DNA from: Azonexus sp. | GTDB taxonomy: Bacteria > Pseudomonadota > Gammaproteobacteria > Burkholderiales > Rhodocyclaceae | DNA: 64,000 nucleotides | Direction of reading: 5' to 3' | Assembly (NCBI GenBank): GCA_031260295.1 | Contig: JAIRKE010000035.1 | Span: 1 to 64,000 of the forward strand | Part shown: positions 17,329-29,044 of the stretch, piece after piece | How positions within the stretch are numbered: the first letter of the stretch is position 1 | Layout: each line of letters begins with the position of its first letter | The notes under the pieces: model-generated | The model's input: the letters and a program-made list of their open reading frames with translations, nothing else | What the model was told of the DNA's origin: nothing | Databases searched by the model: none | Translations under genes and position numbers: made by a program

Positions 17329-18000
17329 ATGAGCGCCGCCGCCATCGACGCCTCCCGCCTGCTCGCCCTCTACCCGGCGCTGGCCAGCCTGGCGCCGGTG
17401 CGACTGGCCGCGCTGTTGCAACCCGGCGCCGTGATGGAACTACCGGCCGGCGCTCCGGTCTTTTCCGAGCGCCAGTCCTGTCGCGGCTTTCCGCTGTTGC
17501 TCGGCGGCCGCATCAAGGTCTGCAAGATCGCTCCCAATGGGCGGGAGCTGATGCTCTACCGGGTCGAGCCGGGCGGCTCCTGCATCATCTCGTCGAGCTG
17601 CCTGCTTGGGCGTAGCGATTACAACGCCCGCGGCATCGCCGAAACGCCGCTGATCCTGCTGCTCCTGCCGGCACCCGTTTTCGCCGAACTGATGCTCGGC
17701 CACGCCCCCTTCCGCGATTTCGTTTTCCACCTGTTCGCCGAGCGCCTCGCCGAATTGATGCAACTGGTCGAAGAAGTCGCCTTCGCCCGCCTCGACCAGC
17801 GCCTGGCCCGCCTGTTGCTGGCCCGCCAGGATGATGTGCTGACCATCACCCACCAGCAATTGGCCGACGAACTCGGCAGCGTGCGCGAAATCGTCAGCCG
17901 CCTGCTCAAGGGTTTTGCCGCCCAGGGGCTGGTCGGCCTCGGCCGGGAACAAATCGCCATCCTCGATCGCCCCGGCCTGCAAGGCATCGCCGCTGTGTGA
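17329..18000 (+). CDS. Crp/Fnr-family transcriptional regulator
   Basis: 223 residues, starting 2 nt after the xth stop. A cyclic-nucleotide-binding-like sensor domain (about 30-135) leads to a winged helix (ITHQQLADELGSVREIVSRLLKGF). Aligned with CRP, the recognition helix keeps Arg, Glu and Arg at the positions of R180, E181 and R185, predicting TGTGA half-sites. No N-terminal FNR iron-sulfur cysteine set is present, though cysteines occur in RQSC, KVCK and GSCIISSSC. A matching site overlaps its own stop codon. The effector is unknown; pairing with a DUF2892 gene recalls regulators of sulfur or redox stress. Confidence 0.87.
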   Translation: MSAAAIDASRLLALYPALASLAPVRLAALLQPGAVMELPAGAPVFSERQSCRGFPLLLGGRIKVCKIAPNGRELMLYRVEPGGSCIISSSCLLGRSDYNARGIAETPLILLLLPAPVFAELMLGHAPFRDFVFHLFAERLAELMQLVEEVAFARLDQRLARLLLARQDDVLTITHQQLADELGSVREIVSRLLKGFAAQGLVGLGREQIAILDRPGLQGIAAV

Positions 18001-18011
18001 CCCAGGTTACA
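17996..18011. promoter_or_regulatory. CRP-type site TGTGA-N6-TTACA
   Basis: TGTGACCCAGGTTACA differs from the CRP consensus TGTGA-N6-TCACA by one base. It overlaps the regulator's stop codon and lies about 70 bp before the DUF2892 start. Confidence 0.55.
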
Positions 18012-18078
18012 GACGCTACCCCGGCGCACCCGCTACAGTACGCTCTACGACATTTCCTACCTTGATGGAGAAAACGAC

Positions 18079-18273
18079 ATGAAAAGCAACGTTGGCGGCA
18101 TCGACAAAATCCTGCGCATCCTCGTGGGCATCGCCCTGATCGCCTGGGCGCTGTTGGGCGGCCCGATCTGGGCCTGGATCGGCGTCATCCCGCTGGCCAC
18201 CGGCCTGATGGGCTGGTGCCCGCTCTACCCGATCCTCGGCCTGAGCACCTGCCCGCTGAAGAAGAAGGACTGA
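18079..18273 (+). CDS. DUF2892 small membrane protein
   Basis: 64 residues with the DUF2892 (YgaP membrane-like) pattern: N-terminal VGGIDKILRILVGIALIAWALLG, a short turn, then IGVIPLATGLMGWCPLYPILGLSTCPLKKK. Two hydrophobic helices form a hairpin in the inner membrane. Two cysteines (GWCP and STCP) are typical of the family and may handle sulfur species. GGAGAA precedes the ATG. It lies behind the CRP-like site and before a strong terminator. Confidence 0.88.
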   Translation: MKSNVGGIDKILRILVGIALIAWALLGGPIWAWIGVIPLATGLMGWCPLYPILGLSTCPLKKKD

Positions 18274-18306
18274 AGCAGAACCAGGTTTTGGCATTTGATC
18301 GCTGAA

Positions 18307-18336
18307 GGCGACCGGGGCAACCCGGTCGCCTTTTTT
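18307..18336 (+). terminator. Rho-independent terminator after the DUF2892 gene
   Basis: A ten-base perfect stem, GGCGACCGGG (18307-18316) and CCCGGTCGCC (18321-18330), with a GCAA tetraloop and six T residues. Confidence 0.95.
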
Positions 18337-18440
18337 ATTGCTTCGAGCCGTATTTTATAGAGAAGAAGCAGCAGCCTTGACCCAAGGGCAGCGAGGCGTT
18401 ATTTTCATTCAGAAATCAATTCACCGATCTATTCATAAAT

Positions 18441-19799
18441 ATGTCGCGTCACTCAGATCGTATTCGCCAGCATCTCGCGGGTGGCCCGCTAACAACCCGG
18501 CAACTCATTGATAAAACGGCGCTTAGTCAGCCTACGCTGTGGCGTGCACTCAGCGCGCTGAGTGATGAAATCGTGCGTCTCGGGGCTGGCCCATCCATTC
18601 AATACGCCCTTTGTGACGCATCGAGAGGACTGCCGGATATAGCTGTTTACCGCGTCAGCGCGGACGCGAAAATCGAGCGCCTCGGCCACCTTGTGCCGGT
18701 TCGCCCCGAGGGGTTTGTGCTGCGCCAGGAAAATGGCGGGCGCGCGCGGCACAGCGATGGCCTGCCGTGGTGGCTGTTCGACATGCGCCCGCAGGGCTAT
18801 CTGGGCCGTGTTTACGCCGCCCGGCATGGCCCGGCGCTGGGGCTGCCGGGAAGCATCACGGCGTGGACCGACACACATGTGTTACGCGCCTTGCTGGCGC
18901 ACGGACACGATGTCACCGGCAATCTGCTGCTGGGCGACGCCGCCAGAGAGAGCTTTCTCGCCATGCCAGCGCCAGAACCATTGAGCGAAGAACAAAAGCC
19001 GGCGGCCTATGCGGCCCTGGCCTTGGCGGTGGCTCACGGAGAAATTCCGGGATCTTCGGCGGGCGGCAAGCAACCCAAGTTCACGACTTATGCCATCACC
19101 CCCAGCGGCCCAAGACACCAGATCGTCAAGTTCAGCGAACGAGAACCGGGGCCAGTGACGGAACGCTGGCGCGACCTGCTGCTGGCCGAACACCTGGCGC
19201 TGACGACCTTGCGCGAGGCGGACATTTCCGCCGCCAAAACGCAAATACCGCCGCAAATCCACGATGCGGATGGCCAACGCTTTCTTGAGGTCGAACGCTT
19301 CGACCGGGTCGGCGCTCTTGGCCGGCACATGTTGATTTCATTGGCGGCGCTGGATGCGGAATTTGTCGGCGCGGGAGCGGCGGCCTGGCCCGTCACCGTC
19401 CATCGGCTGGCAGCGGATCACGTGATTAGCCCGGAAGCCGCCGCCACAGCGGATTTGCTGTGGGCTTTTGGCAGCCTGATCGGCAATACCGACATGCACA
19501 GCGGCAATCTATCCTTCATGTCCGAGCAAGGCCGCCCCTATGACCTTGCTCCCGCCTATGACATGAGTCCCATGGCCTTCGCCCCACGCAGCGGCGGCGG
19601 ATTGCCCGACACCCTGCCGGAAATCAACATTCTGGCCGACATTGCCGCCGCCACCTGGCGTCGCGCCGAAACGCTGGCACGCACCTATCTCGCCCGGCTG
19701 ACGAATGAACCCGGATTCAGCCAGCGCTTTCGCCCCTGTATCGAAAATCTGGACAAGCATATTCAGACGGCCTCCGCCCGGCTGTCCCGGTTGATCTGA
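18441..19799 (+). CDS. yjjJ: HipA-family Ser/Thr kinase with built-in HTH (YjjJ type)
   Basis: 452 residues. An N-terminal helix-turn-helix (about 4-45, LTTRQLIDKTALSQPTLWRALSAL) is fused to a HipA kinase. Kinase parts: Gly-rich loop GSSAGGKQPKF (204-214), Lys230 in IVKF, VERFDR (284-289), catalytic NTDMHSGNLSF (D351, N356) and metal-binding YDLAPAYDM (D374). YjjJ-type HipA proteins occur without a HipB partner, and none is encoded here. Target is unknown; HipA of E. coli phosphorylates GltX. It is flanked by a terminator and convergent ksgA, so it stands alone. Confidence 0.88.
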   Translation: MSRHSDRIRQHLAGGPLTTRQLIDKTALSQPTLWRALSALSDEIVRLGAGPSIQYALCDASRGLPDIAVYRVSADAKIERLGHLVPVRPEGFVLRQENGGRARHSDGLPWWLFDMRPQGYLGRVYAARHGPALGLPGSITAWTDTHVLRALLAHGHDVTGNLLLGDAARESFLAMPAPEPLSEEQKPAAYAALALAVAHGEIPGSSAGGKQPKFTTYAITPSGPRHQIVKFSEREPGPVTERWRDLLLAEHLALTTLREADISAAKTQIPPQIHDADGQRFLEVERFDRVGALGRHMLISLAALDAEFVGAGAAAWPVTVHRLAADHVISPEAAATADLLWAFGSLIGNTDMHSGNLSFMSEQGRPYDLAPAYDMSPMAFAPRSGGGLPDTLPEINILADIAAATWRRAETLARTYLARLTNEPGFSQRFRPCIENLDKHIQTASARLSRLI

Positions 19800-19808
19800 G
19801 CGTAACGG

Positions 19809-20576
19809 TCAGTTGCCAAAGCTGTTGGCGATGCGCACATAATCCTCAACCGCCAAATCCTCCGGGCGCAGGGTCGGGTTGATGCCGAGGGCGGCGAAGC
19901 CGGCTTCGTCAAGCACGCCCCTGAGCGTATTGCGCAGCATTTTGCGGCGTTGGGCGAAGGCCGTTTGGACAACGCGCGCGAAACGTTCCGGGTTTTTCGC
20001 CGTTAGTTCGGCGGCGGCCCTGGGAATCAGGCGGACCACCGCCGACTGCACCTTGGGCGGCGGATCGAAGCTCTCCGGCGGCACGTCGAGCAGCCATTCG
20101 AGATGGAAACGGTATTGCAGCATCACCGACAGGCGGCCGAAGTCGCCATCGCCGGGTGCAGCCACCATGCGTTCGACGACTTCCTTCTGCAGCATGAAGT
20201 GCATGTCGCGGACCTTGTCGCCGTAGTCGGCGAGATGGAACAGCAGCGGCGTCGAGATGTTGTAGGGCAGGTTGCCGACTAGGCGCAGGTCACGGCCGAT
20301 GGCGGCGAAGTCGCAGGCCAGCGCGTCGCCTTCATGGATGGAGAGGCGCTCGGCAGGGTACTGTTTTTTCAGGCGGGCGATCAGGTCGCGGTCGATTTCG
20401 ACGACGTGCAAATGATCGAGCCGGGCCAGCAGCGGCGTGGTCAGCGCCCCCAGGCCGGGGCCAATCTCGACCACGGCATCGCCACGTTGCGGATCGATAG
20501 CGCCGACGATGGCGCTGATGATGCCGTGGTCGATCAGGAAATTCTGGCCAAAACGGCGGCGGGGAATATGTTTCAT
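19809..20576 (-). CDS. rsmA: 16S rRNA (A1518/A1519) dimethyltransferase
   Basis: 255 residues (KsgA). It dimethylates two adenines in helix 45 of 16S rRNA during 30S maturation. Motifs: RRRFGQNFL at the N-terminus, SAM-binding [19 protein letters not shown], and the catalytic NLPYNIS. The ATG at 20576 is used rather than the TTG just before it. It is the last gene of lptD-surA-pdxA-ksgA and is separated from pdxA by an inserted HNH gene. Confidence 0.95.
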   Translation of the reverse strand: MKHIPRRRFGQNFLIDHGIISAIVGAIDPQRGDAVVEIGPGLGALTTPLLARLDHLHVVEIDRDLIARLKKQYPAERLSIHEGDALACDFAAIGRDLRLVGNLPYNISTPLLFHLADYGDKVRDMHFMLQKEVVERMVAAPGDGDFGRLSVMLQYRFHLEWLLDVPPESFDPPPKVQSAVVRLIPRAAAELTAKNPERFARVVQTAFAQRRKMLRNTLRGVLDEAGFAALGINPTLRPEDLAVEDYVRIANSFGN

Positions 20577-20642
20577 CAATTGGGTTGCTATCTCAGGGAA
20601 GTCTATTAACCGGTGGCGAAAGCATCTGAGTTGAATGCAATG

Positions 20643-21158
20643 TTAGCCAGCAGCATGTTCGCTGGGATTCAACGCAGACAAGAAATTTTCCTCATACGCC
20701 TTACGCACAGACTCTAATTTCCATGCCACATCGGAACGCTTTCGATCAAGAATAGGTTTCAATGCGGAAGATATTTTTTTGAGCACTTGGTTTGGGTCGC
20801 CGGTTGAATTACGAATCAAATCGCTCATGCTTGTGCTGCTGGAATCTCTGCTGGTTGTTGAGTTGCAGAAGCTGCATGCAGTTACTGTATTTATCGCGTC
20901 AATTTCTTTGGATAGGGATTCACGCGCGGAGGCACTGAGATTAGGGAAGCACTCCGCGACAGCTAAACGGATTTCTTTTAGGTAACCACCTTGGCTTTTT
21001 CCAATGATGTGCTCTACGGTCATTTGACGCCAAAGATCAAATGTTAGGCTCTCTCCGCCACACCCGCACAGTTGGCAAGTAGCACCAGAACGAATATGAA
21101 CATCAAAGGAATAACCAAATAGTGATTGGCATTGTTTGTGGTTGTATGGGGCGGCCAT
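20643..21158 (-). CDS. HNH endonuclease-like protein, inserted gene
   Basis: 171 residues with an HNH pattern: CQLC (C28, C31) and CSFC (C95, C98) as zinc pairs, His50 in TVEHIIGKSQGG as likely general base, and Asn90. The C-terminal 70 residues are helical and lysine-rich (LKKISSALKPILDRKR). The coding region is visibly AT-richer than its neighbours, with less biased codons. GGAG lies about 8 nt before the ATG. It sits between pdxA (24 bp upstream) and ksgA (66 bp downstream), which are normally adjacent. A solitary phage-defence or homing-type nuclease are both possible; no methyltransferase is nearby. Confidence 0.8.
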   Translation of the reverse strand: MAAPYNHKQCQSLFGYSFDVHIRSGATCQLCGCGGESLTFDLWRQMTVEHIIGKSQGGYLKEIRLAVAECFPNLSASARESLSKEIDAINTVTACSFCNSTTSRDSSSTSMSDLIRNSTGDPNQVLKKISSALKPILDRKRSDVAWKLESVRKAYEENFLSALNPSEHAAG

Positions 21159-21181
21159 GTATTTTCTCCGGCTAATGCCGC

Positions 21182-22174
21182 TCAGTCGCTACGCTGGGCC
21201 GCCATGCGGGTGGCTTCGGCCACAGCCGCGAACAGACTGCCGGGGTCGGCGCGGCCGCTGCCGGCGAGTTCCAGCGCGGTACCGTGGTCGACCGAGGTGC
21301 GGATGATCGGCAGCCCCAGGGTAACGTTGATGCCGTGGCCGAAGGTGGCGTATTTGAGCGCCGTCAGCCCTTGGTCGTGGTACATCGCCAGCACCGCGTC
21401 GCCGCCGGCCAGCACCGGCGGCGTGAACATGGTGTCGGCGGGGTGCGGGCCGGAGAGTTGCATGCCCTCGCCGCGCAGGCGTTCGAGCAGCGGCGCGATG
21501 ATGTCGATTTCTTCGCGGCCGAGATAGCCGCCTTCGCCGGCGTGTGGATTGAGACCGGCGACCAGGATGCGCGGTTGCGCCAAGCCGTATTTTTCGCGCA
21601 GGTCGGCATGGAGGATGCGCAGCGTTTCTTCCAGCGCCGCTGGCGTGATGGCTGCCGGCACGTCTTTCAACGGCAGATGGGTGCTCACCAGCGCGACGCG
21701 CAGCGGCCCGCGCTCGGTATCGCCGGCCAGCATCATGACCACGCGCGGCGTCGCGGTTTCTTCGGCCAGATATTCGGTATGCCCGGTGAAGGCGACGCCG
21801 GCTTCGTTGATAACGCCCTTGTGCACCGGGGCCGTGACCATCGCCGCGAACTCGCCGCTGCGGCAGCCGGCCAGCGCCCGGTCGAGCAGCGCCAGCACAT
21901 AGGGGCTGTTGGCAGGATCGAGCCGGCCGGCTTCTGCCGGGCGGAGCAGCGGCACATGCAGGACATCGAGAACGCCGGATTGGACCGCCTGACCCGGCTG
22001 GTAGTCGCGCAGCGTGACGGCGAGACCGAGCGCGCTCGCCCGTTGCTGCAACAGGGTGCGGTCGGCCAGCAACACCGGCTGCGCGTCGACGGCTAGCTCA
22101 TTGAGGCGCAGGCAGAGTTCGGGGCCGATGCCGGCCGGCTCGCCGCTGGTGACGGCAATCAGCGGCAGAATCAT
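21182..22174 (-). CDS. pdxA: 4-hydroxythreonine-4-phosphate dehydrogenase
   Basis: 330 residues. It oxidises 4-phosphohydroxy-L-threonine in pyridoxal phosphate synthesis. Signatures: ITSGEPAGIGPEL at the N-terminus, FTGHTEYLAE, HLPLKDVPAAIT, GLNPHAGEGG with metal-binding His, ADTMF, and YHDQGLTALKY with the second metal-site His. The ATG overlaps the surA stop as ATGA, so the pair is coupled. Confidence 0.96.
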   Translation of the reverse strand: MILPLIAVTSGEPAGIGPELCLRLNELAVDAQPVLLADRTLLQQRASALGLAVTLRDYQPGQAVQSGVLDVLHVPLLRPAEAGRLDPANSPYVLALLDRALAGCRSGEFAAMVTAPVHKGVINEAGVAFTGHTEYLAEETATPRVVMMLAGDTERGPLRVALVSTHLPLKDVPAAITPAALEETLRILHADLREKYGLAQPRILVAGLNPHAGEGGYLGREEIDIIAPLLERLRGEGMQLSGPHPADTMFTPPVLAGGDAVLAMYHDQGLTALKYATFGHGINVTLGLPIIRTSVDHGTALELAGSGRADPGSLFAAVAEATRMAAQRSD

Positions 22175-23487
22175 TGCTCTTCGAGGCGATTCTCGACATA
22201 GGCTTGGTCGCGCAACTGGCGCAGCCAGTCCTGGTAGGCATCATCGAGCTTGCGCTCACGCAGCGCCTGACGGGCAAGCATGCGCTGGCGCTCAACCGAG
22301 ACGTCGCGCTCGCGGCGCTCCTGTATCTGGATCAGGTGCAGGCCGAACGGCGACTGGATGACCGGACTCAGTTCGCCCGGCTGCAAGGCATCCATCGCCC
22401 GCTCGAATTCCGGCACCGTGTCGCCCGGATTCAGCCAACCGAGGTCACCGCCCTTGGCCGCCGAGCCATCCTGCGAATACAGCCGCGCCTGCTCGGCGAA
22501 ATCGACGCCGTTGATGATGCGCTCGCGGACGATTTCCAGCTTGTGCCGGGCGTCGGCTTCCGACTGCACTTCGTTGACCCGCAGCAGAATATGCCGGACA
22601 TGCGTCTGTTGCACCGAGGCCGGGGCATCGCCGCCGCGCTTGTCGAGCAGCTTGACGATGTGGAAACCGGCCGACGAGCGTAACAGCCCGCTGACCTGCC
22701 CCGGCTGGAGGCTGGCGACGGCCTCGGCATAAAGGGTCGGCAGGCGGTCGCGGGAACGCCAGCCGAGGGCGCCGCCTTGCAGGGCATCGGGCGCATCGGA
22801 AAAGGCCGCGCTCAACTCGGCGAAATGCTCGCCGAGCAGCGCCCGTTGCAAGGCCTCCTCGCCGCGCTGGCGCAGCTTCTGCAACTGTTCCGGACTGGCC
22901 GACTCGGGCGCGCGCAACAGGATGTGCGCCAACTGGTACTCCTCGTTGCTGCCGCTGGCCGCCTGGTTGGCCAGGTAGTTGTCGATCTCTCCATCGGAAA
23001 TGATCAGCTTACTGTCCACCTCGCGCTCGCGCAGGCGCACCATGATCATCTCGTTGCGGATTTCCTCGCGGAATTTGGCGAACTCGATGCCGTCGGCCTC
23101 CAGCGTCTGGCGGAACTGGGCCAGGGTCATGTTGTTGTTGGCGGCGATGCGGCCGATGGTCTGTTCCAGTTGCATGTCATCGGGTTTGAGTCCTGTTGCG
23201 TTGGCGTATTGCAACTGCACCCGCTCCATGATCAGGCGCTCGAGCATCTGGCGCTCCAACTGGGCCTGCGGCGGCAACGGCGTGCCCTGGCGGCGCAACT
23301 GGCTCAAGGCTGATTCCAGCCGGCTGTCCAGTTCGTGGCGGGTGATCACCTCGGCATCGACGACGGCGACGATGTAGTCGACCTCGGTCGGCTCAACGGC
23401 GGCGGCCTGCGCCGACGCGGCGGTGAACAGACCGAGAAAACCGAGCAGGGCGAGCAGACGATGAATGAGGTGGGTCATGATGGTCAC
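22171..23487 (-). CDS. surA: Periplasmic peptidyl-prolyl isomerase and OMP chaperone SurA
   Basis: 438 residues. A signal peptide ([20 protein letters not shown]) is followed by the N-terminal chaperone domain (about 35-170), two parvulin domains (about 175-275 and 290-390; second with [17 protein letters not shown]) and a C-terminal helix. It escorts outer-membrane proteins, LptD included, across the periplasm. The start is GTG at 23487, overlapping the lptD stop as GTGA, or ATG at 23478. Confidence 0.95.
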   Translation of the reverse strand: MTIMTHLIHRLLALLGFLGLFTAASAQAAAVEPTEVDYIVAVVDAEVITRHELDSRLESALSQLRRQGTPLPPQAQLERQMLERLIMERVQLQYANATGLKPDDMQLEQTIGRIAANNNMTLAQFRQTLEADGIEFAKFREEIRNEMIMVRLREREVDSKLIISDGEIDNYLANQAASGSNEEYQLAHILLRAPESASPEQLQKLRQRGEEALQRALLGEHFAELSAAFSDAPDALQGGALGWRSRDRLPTLYAEAVASLQPGQVSGLLRSSAGFHIVKLLDKRGGDAPASVQQTHVRHILLRVNEVQSEADARHKLEIVRERIINGVDFAEQARLYSQDGSAAKGGDLGWLNPGDTVPEFERAMDALQPGELSPVIQSPFGLHLIQIQERRERDVSVERQRMLARQALRERKLDDAYQDWLRQLRDQAYVENRLEEQ

Positions 23488-25961
23488 TGGAAGGGATCCT
23501 GGCTGCCGCCAGTGGGCAGCTCGTTGGTCTTGCCGTAACCGGCAATGCTACGACGCAACAGGCTGAGCGGATTGGAGCCGATGCTGGCGAAATCGTTGAG
23601 TTCAAGCTGTATGAACAGCGAGGTATTGGGCGCGCCGGACAAGGCCGCCAGACGCTGGCCGACGACGCGCAACGACCAGCAGCCGGCGTTGTACTCGACA
23701 CCGCCGATGGCTTCCAGCAACTGCGAATCGCGCAAGGAGTAGTTATAACGTCCGACCGCATACCAGCGCGAGGTGATGGGCCACTGACCGCCGATGTCGA
23801 CCTGTTCGACCAGCGGCCTCTGATCGTTCATCGGATCGCGCACGAAGCGATAACTGGCGCTCAGCACCTTGCCGAAATCGGGGTGATAACGTGCGCCGAG
23901 CGAGAAACGCTCGTTGGCGTCGGCATTGTAGTTGTATTCCCAGGCGGCATCGACATAGGTTTTCGGCAGCACGACGCCGCTGACCGCCGCGATCAGGTTG
24001 GAAAAATCCTTCTGCCGCATCGTTTCGCCGGGAATCAAGACGCGCTGCGACTTGAAATAATAACGCTGGCCGATCATCGCCTTGAAACGCTCGGTCCCGG
24101 TCGCCGGATCGAGCAGGCGGGAGGTCAGGGCGGCCGTCAACTGGTTGGCGTCGTTGACCCGGTCGAAGCCGCTGTAGCGGTTCTCCGAGAATATCTGGGC
24201 GAAGTCGAAATCGGCCAGGGCGGTGTCGAACAGCGGCAGCTTGCCCTGATCGCGGTAGGGAATATTGACGTAGTACAGGCGCGGCTCCAGGGTCTGGATA
24301 TAGTTGTTGTCCAGCCAACGGGTCTCGCGCTCGAACACCACCGTGGAATCCAGCGTGAAGGTCGGCACGCTCCGGGTCACGCTGGTGCGGCCGTCGGCCA
24401 AAGCCTGGTCCATCTGGTAGCGAGTCATGTGCAGGCCGAACTTGGGCGTGATCTGGAAGGCTGGATGGATGATCGGCAGGGAAACCTGCGGATACATCAC
24501 CAGCCGCTCGCCGTTCGGATAATTGACCGTATCGGTATGGGTGAAACGCGAATACTGGCCGGTCATCATCGTATCGGTGTTGAAGAGGTTCGGCTTGTAG
24601 ATATTGAAGTTGATACGCGGTTCCAGGAAATAGGGACGGCTGATCGGCGTTTTCGGGTCGGGTTGCAGGGTCTGGTAGCGCAAGACCTCGACCGAGGTGC
24701 TCAACCAGGAGGTCGGGGCATAACTCACGAGCGCCTGACGCAACAACTGGGTTTGCGCGGTTCTCAACAGCCGCGACGACATGTCCTCCCAGTACAGATC
24801 GTCGGATACCCCCTGCCAGTCCACCATCGCGCTGACGCCACGCCCCAGATTGTGCTGGTGCTGCACATGGTAGGCGTAGCGCCGTTCATCGCGCTGCTGG
24901 TCCCTGGCCATATATTCGGCTTGCGTCACGCCGGAATAGTTGTAGTCGAAATAGCGCCCCTCGACGCCCAGTTGCAGGCCGCGCTTGGCCATGTAGCGCG
25001 GCTGTATCGTCGCATCGTAATTAGGCGCGATATTCCAGTAGTACGGAATGCTCACATCCAGGCCATTTTTCGACGAGGCCACCAGCGTGGGATGCAGGAA
25101 GCCCGACTGGCGCTGCCCATTCAGCGAGAAAGAACCTGTCGGCAGGTAGAAAATTGGCATTTCCTGGAACCGCAGGGTGGCGTTGCGCACGGTGCCGACT
25201 TCCCGATCATAGTCGAGATGCATCGTTTCGGCCTGCAAGCGCCAATCGTCCTGTCCCGGCTTGCAAGTTGAATAGGTCGCGCGGGTAAAGCGGAATTGAT
25301 TCTTGCCCGCGAAATCGAGCCGCTCGGCGCGGCCGCTCGCCTCCGACGGACGACGCTCCGGCGCCACGGTCGGCAAACCGTAAGTGTTCGGCACATTCAG
25401 CATCATCGGGGCGCCGGACGACGAGTAATTATTGGCGGCGACCGCGACGACAGTGTCTTTGCCGCGATAGAACTCGCTCTTGACCTGGCGGACGAAGTTG
25501 TAATCAACCTGTTCGGTATGGCCGATCGTATCGGCCAGACGCAGGCGCAGCCAGGGCGTATTCACGACCGCGCCATCCTCCATCAGGCGGACATTACCGC
25601 TGGCCTCCACCTCGTCGTCGAGCACCTTGTAGACCACGCGATCAGCAAACAGCAGCAGTCCGGCCCGGCGCAATTCGACATTGCCCTCGGCCACGGCCAC
25701 CTGGCCATTTTGACCGTCCTGACCGTCCATGTGGTCGGCGATCAGGAATAGCGGATGCCGGTCATCCTCGCCAGCCGGCTTCGCCAGGCCGGTGCCGATT
25801 GCGGCAGGCTGCGCGCCCTTGCCGGCCATGACGTTGAAGCGGCGTTCCTGGCGCAAGCGCAGCGGCGCATCGTCATCCGCAGCGGCGGCATGGGCCGCCG
25901 GCAGGCCGGCGAACAGGCAGCAGATGCAGACAGCAAGCGGACGTTGGGAAAAACCGGGCAT
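23484..25961 (-). CDS. lptD: LPS-assembly outer-membrane protein LptD
   Basis: 825 residues. Signal peptide to about residue 25, then an OstA/LptA-like beta-jellyroll (about 70-210: [32 protein letters not shown]) and a large C-terminal beta barrel. It inserts lipopolysaccharide into the outer leaflet with LptE. Cysteines in TYSTCKPG and NAGCWSL fit the structural disulfide. It is the first gene of the minus-strand unit, divergent from amgK. Confidence 0.95.
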   Translation of the reverse strand: MPGFSQRPLAVCICCLFAGLPAAHAAAADDDAPLRLRQERRFNVMAGKGAQPAAIGTGLAKPAGEDDRHPLFLIADHMDGQDGQNGQVAVAEGNVELRRAGLLLFADRVVYKVLDDEVEASGNVRLMEDGAVVNTPWLRLRLADTIGHTEQVDYNFVRQVKSEFYRGKDTVVAVAANNYSSSGAPMMLNVPNTYGLPTVAPERRPSEASGRAERLDFAGKNQFRFTRATYSTCKPGQDDWRLQAETMHLDYDREVGTVRNATLRFQEMPIFYLPTGSFSLNGQRQSGFLHPTLVASSKNGLDVSIPYYWNIAPNYDATIQPRYMAKRGLQLGVEGRYFDYNYSGVTQAEYMARDQQRDERRYAYHVQHQHNLGRGVSAMVDWQGVSDDLYWEDMSSRLLRTAQTQLLRQALVSYAPTSWLSTSVEVLRYQTLQPDPKTPISRPYFLEPRINFNIYKPNLFNTDTMMTGQYSRFTHTDTVNYPNGERLVMYPQVSLPIIHPAFQITPKFGLHMTRYQMDQALADGRTSVTRSVPTFTLDSTVVFERETRWLDNNYIQTLEPRLYYVNIPYRDQGKLPLFDTALADFDFAQIFSENRYSGFDRVNDANQLTAALTSRLLDPATGTERFKAMIGQRYYFKSQRVLIPGETMRQKDFSNLIAAVSGVVLPKTYVDAAWEYNYNADANERFSLGARYHPDFGKVLSASYRFVRDPMNDQRPLVEQVDIGGQWPITSRWYAVGRYNYSLRDSQLLEAIGGVEYNAGCWSLRVVGQRLAALSGAPNTSLFIQLELNDFASIGSNPLSLLRRSIAGYGKTNELPTGGSQDPFQ

Positions 25962-26004
25962 CGAGGCTTCAGCGGCGGGGCCGGAACGACAGGCGCCCGA
26001 GTGT

Positions 26005-26022
26005 TAAAATCCGCGCATTTTA
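26005..26022. promoter_or_regulatory. Possible divergent -10 elements between lptD and amgK
   Basis: TAAAAT (26005-26010) and ATTTTA (26017-26022) form an inverted repeat, so each strand carries a -10-like hexamer in the 81-bp gap. No good -35 boxes are seen. Confidence 0.3.
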
Positions 26023-26042
26023 CAACGAACCCTCCCCGCCCG

Positions 26043-27071
26043 ATGTTTCCTCAAGTTTCGCGCGATCAACTTGTCAGCGACTGTGTTGCCAGCCGCTTTC
26101 CCGGCCAGACCATCAACATCGCGCCGGCCTCGGCCGACGCCAGCTTCCGCCGCTACTTTCGTCTCACTTCGCCGGATGGCGCGACGCGCATCCTGATGGA
26201 CGCACCGCCCGATAAAGAAGACTGCCGCCCTTTCATCCAAGTCGCCGGCCTGCTCGCCAAAGCCGGCCTCGCCGCCCCGCGCGTGCTCGATCAGGATCTG
26301 GGAAACGGCTTTCTGCTCCTCACCGACCTCGGCCGCATCGGCTACCTCGACGCCCTGAACGCCGACCCGTCGCTGGCCGACGCGCTGATCCGGCCAGTGC
26401 TCGACGCCCTGATCCAATGGCAATTGTCATCCACCGCCGCCACCCTGCCGCCCTACGACGCCACCCTGCTGCGCCGCGAACTCGACCTGTTCCCGGAATG
26501 GTTCATCGACCGCCACCTGGGCCTGCAACTCGACAACGATGAAAAGCTGAAACTCGACCGTACCTTCAAGTTCCTGATCAACGCCGCGCTCGGCCAGCCA
26601 AAAGTGTTCGTGCACCGCGACTTCATGCCGCGCAACCTGATGGTCGTCGAAAGCGCCGAGCGCCTGACGCCGGGCATCATCGATTTCCAAGACGCCGTTT
26701 ACGGCCCGATTACTTACGACCTCGTCTCGCTGTTCCGCGACGCCTTCATCTCCTGGGAAGAAGAACAGGAAATCGACTGGGTCGTCCGCTACTGGGAAAA
26801 AGCCCGTGCCGCCGGCCTGCCGGTGCGCGAGGATTTCGGCGCCTTCTGGCGCGAATACGAACTGATGGGCCTGCAACGCCACCTCAAGGTGCTCGGCATC
26901 TTCTGCCGCCTCAAATACCGCGACGGCAAGGACAAATACGTCGCCGACCTGCCGCGCTTCATGGCCTACGCCAAAAAAACCGCCAGCCGCTACGTGCAAC
27001 TGAAGCCACTGCTGAACCTTCTCGACAAGCTCGACGGGAAAACCGAGCAAATCGGCTACCGCCACAAATAA
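26043..27071 (+). CDS. amgK: N-acetylmuramate/N-acetylglucosamine anomeric kinase
   Basis: 342 residues of the aminoglycoside-phosphotransferase fold. Key parts are the catalytic VFVHRDFMPRNLMV loop, metal-binding IIDFQDAVYGP, and the N-terminal SFRRYFRL lobe. AmgK phosphorylates MurNAc at C1 for recycling into UDP-MurNAc, a route bypassing de novo synthesis and lowering fosfomycin sensitivity. Assignment rests on the gene directly following (murU, start adjacent to this stop), the standard pairing. Confidence 0.9.
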   Translation: MFPQVSRDQLVSDCVASRFPGQTINIAPASADASFRRYFRLTSPDGATRILMDAPPDKEDCRPFIQVAGLLAKAGLAAPRVLDQDLGNGFLLLTDLGRIGYLDALNADPSLADALIRPVLDALIQWQLSSTAATLPPYDATLLRRELDLFPEWFIDRHLGLQLDNDEKLKLDRTFKFLINAALGQPKVFVHRDFMPRNLMVVESAERLTPGIIDFQDAVYGPITYDLVSLFRDAFISWEEEQEIDWVVRYWEKARAAGLPVREDFGAFWREYELMGLQRHLKVLGIFCRLKYRDGKDKYVADLPRFMAYAKKTASRYVQLKPLLNLLDKLDGKTEQIGYRHK

Positions 27072-29036
<1,965 letters not shown>

Positions 29037-29044
<8 letters not shown>

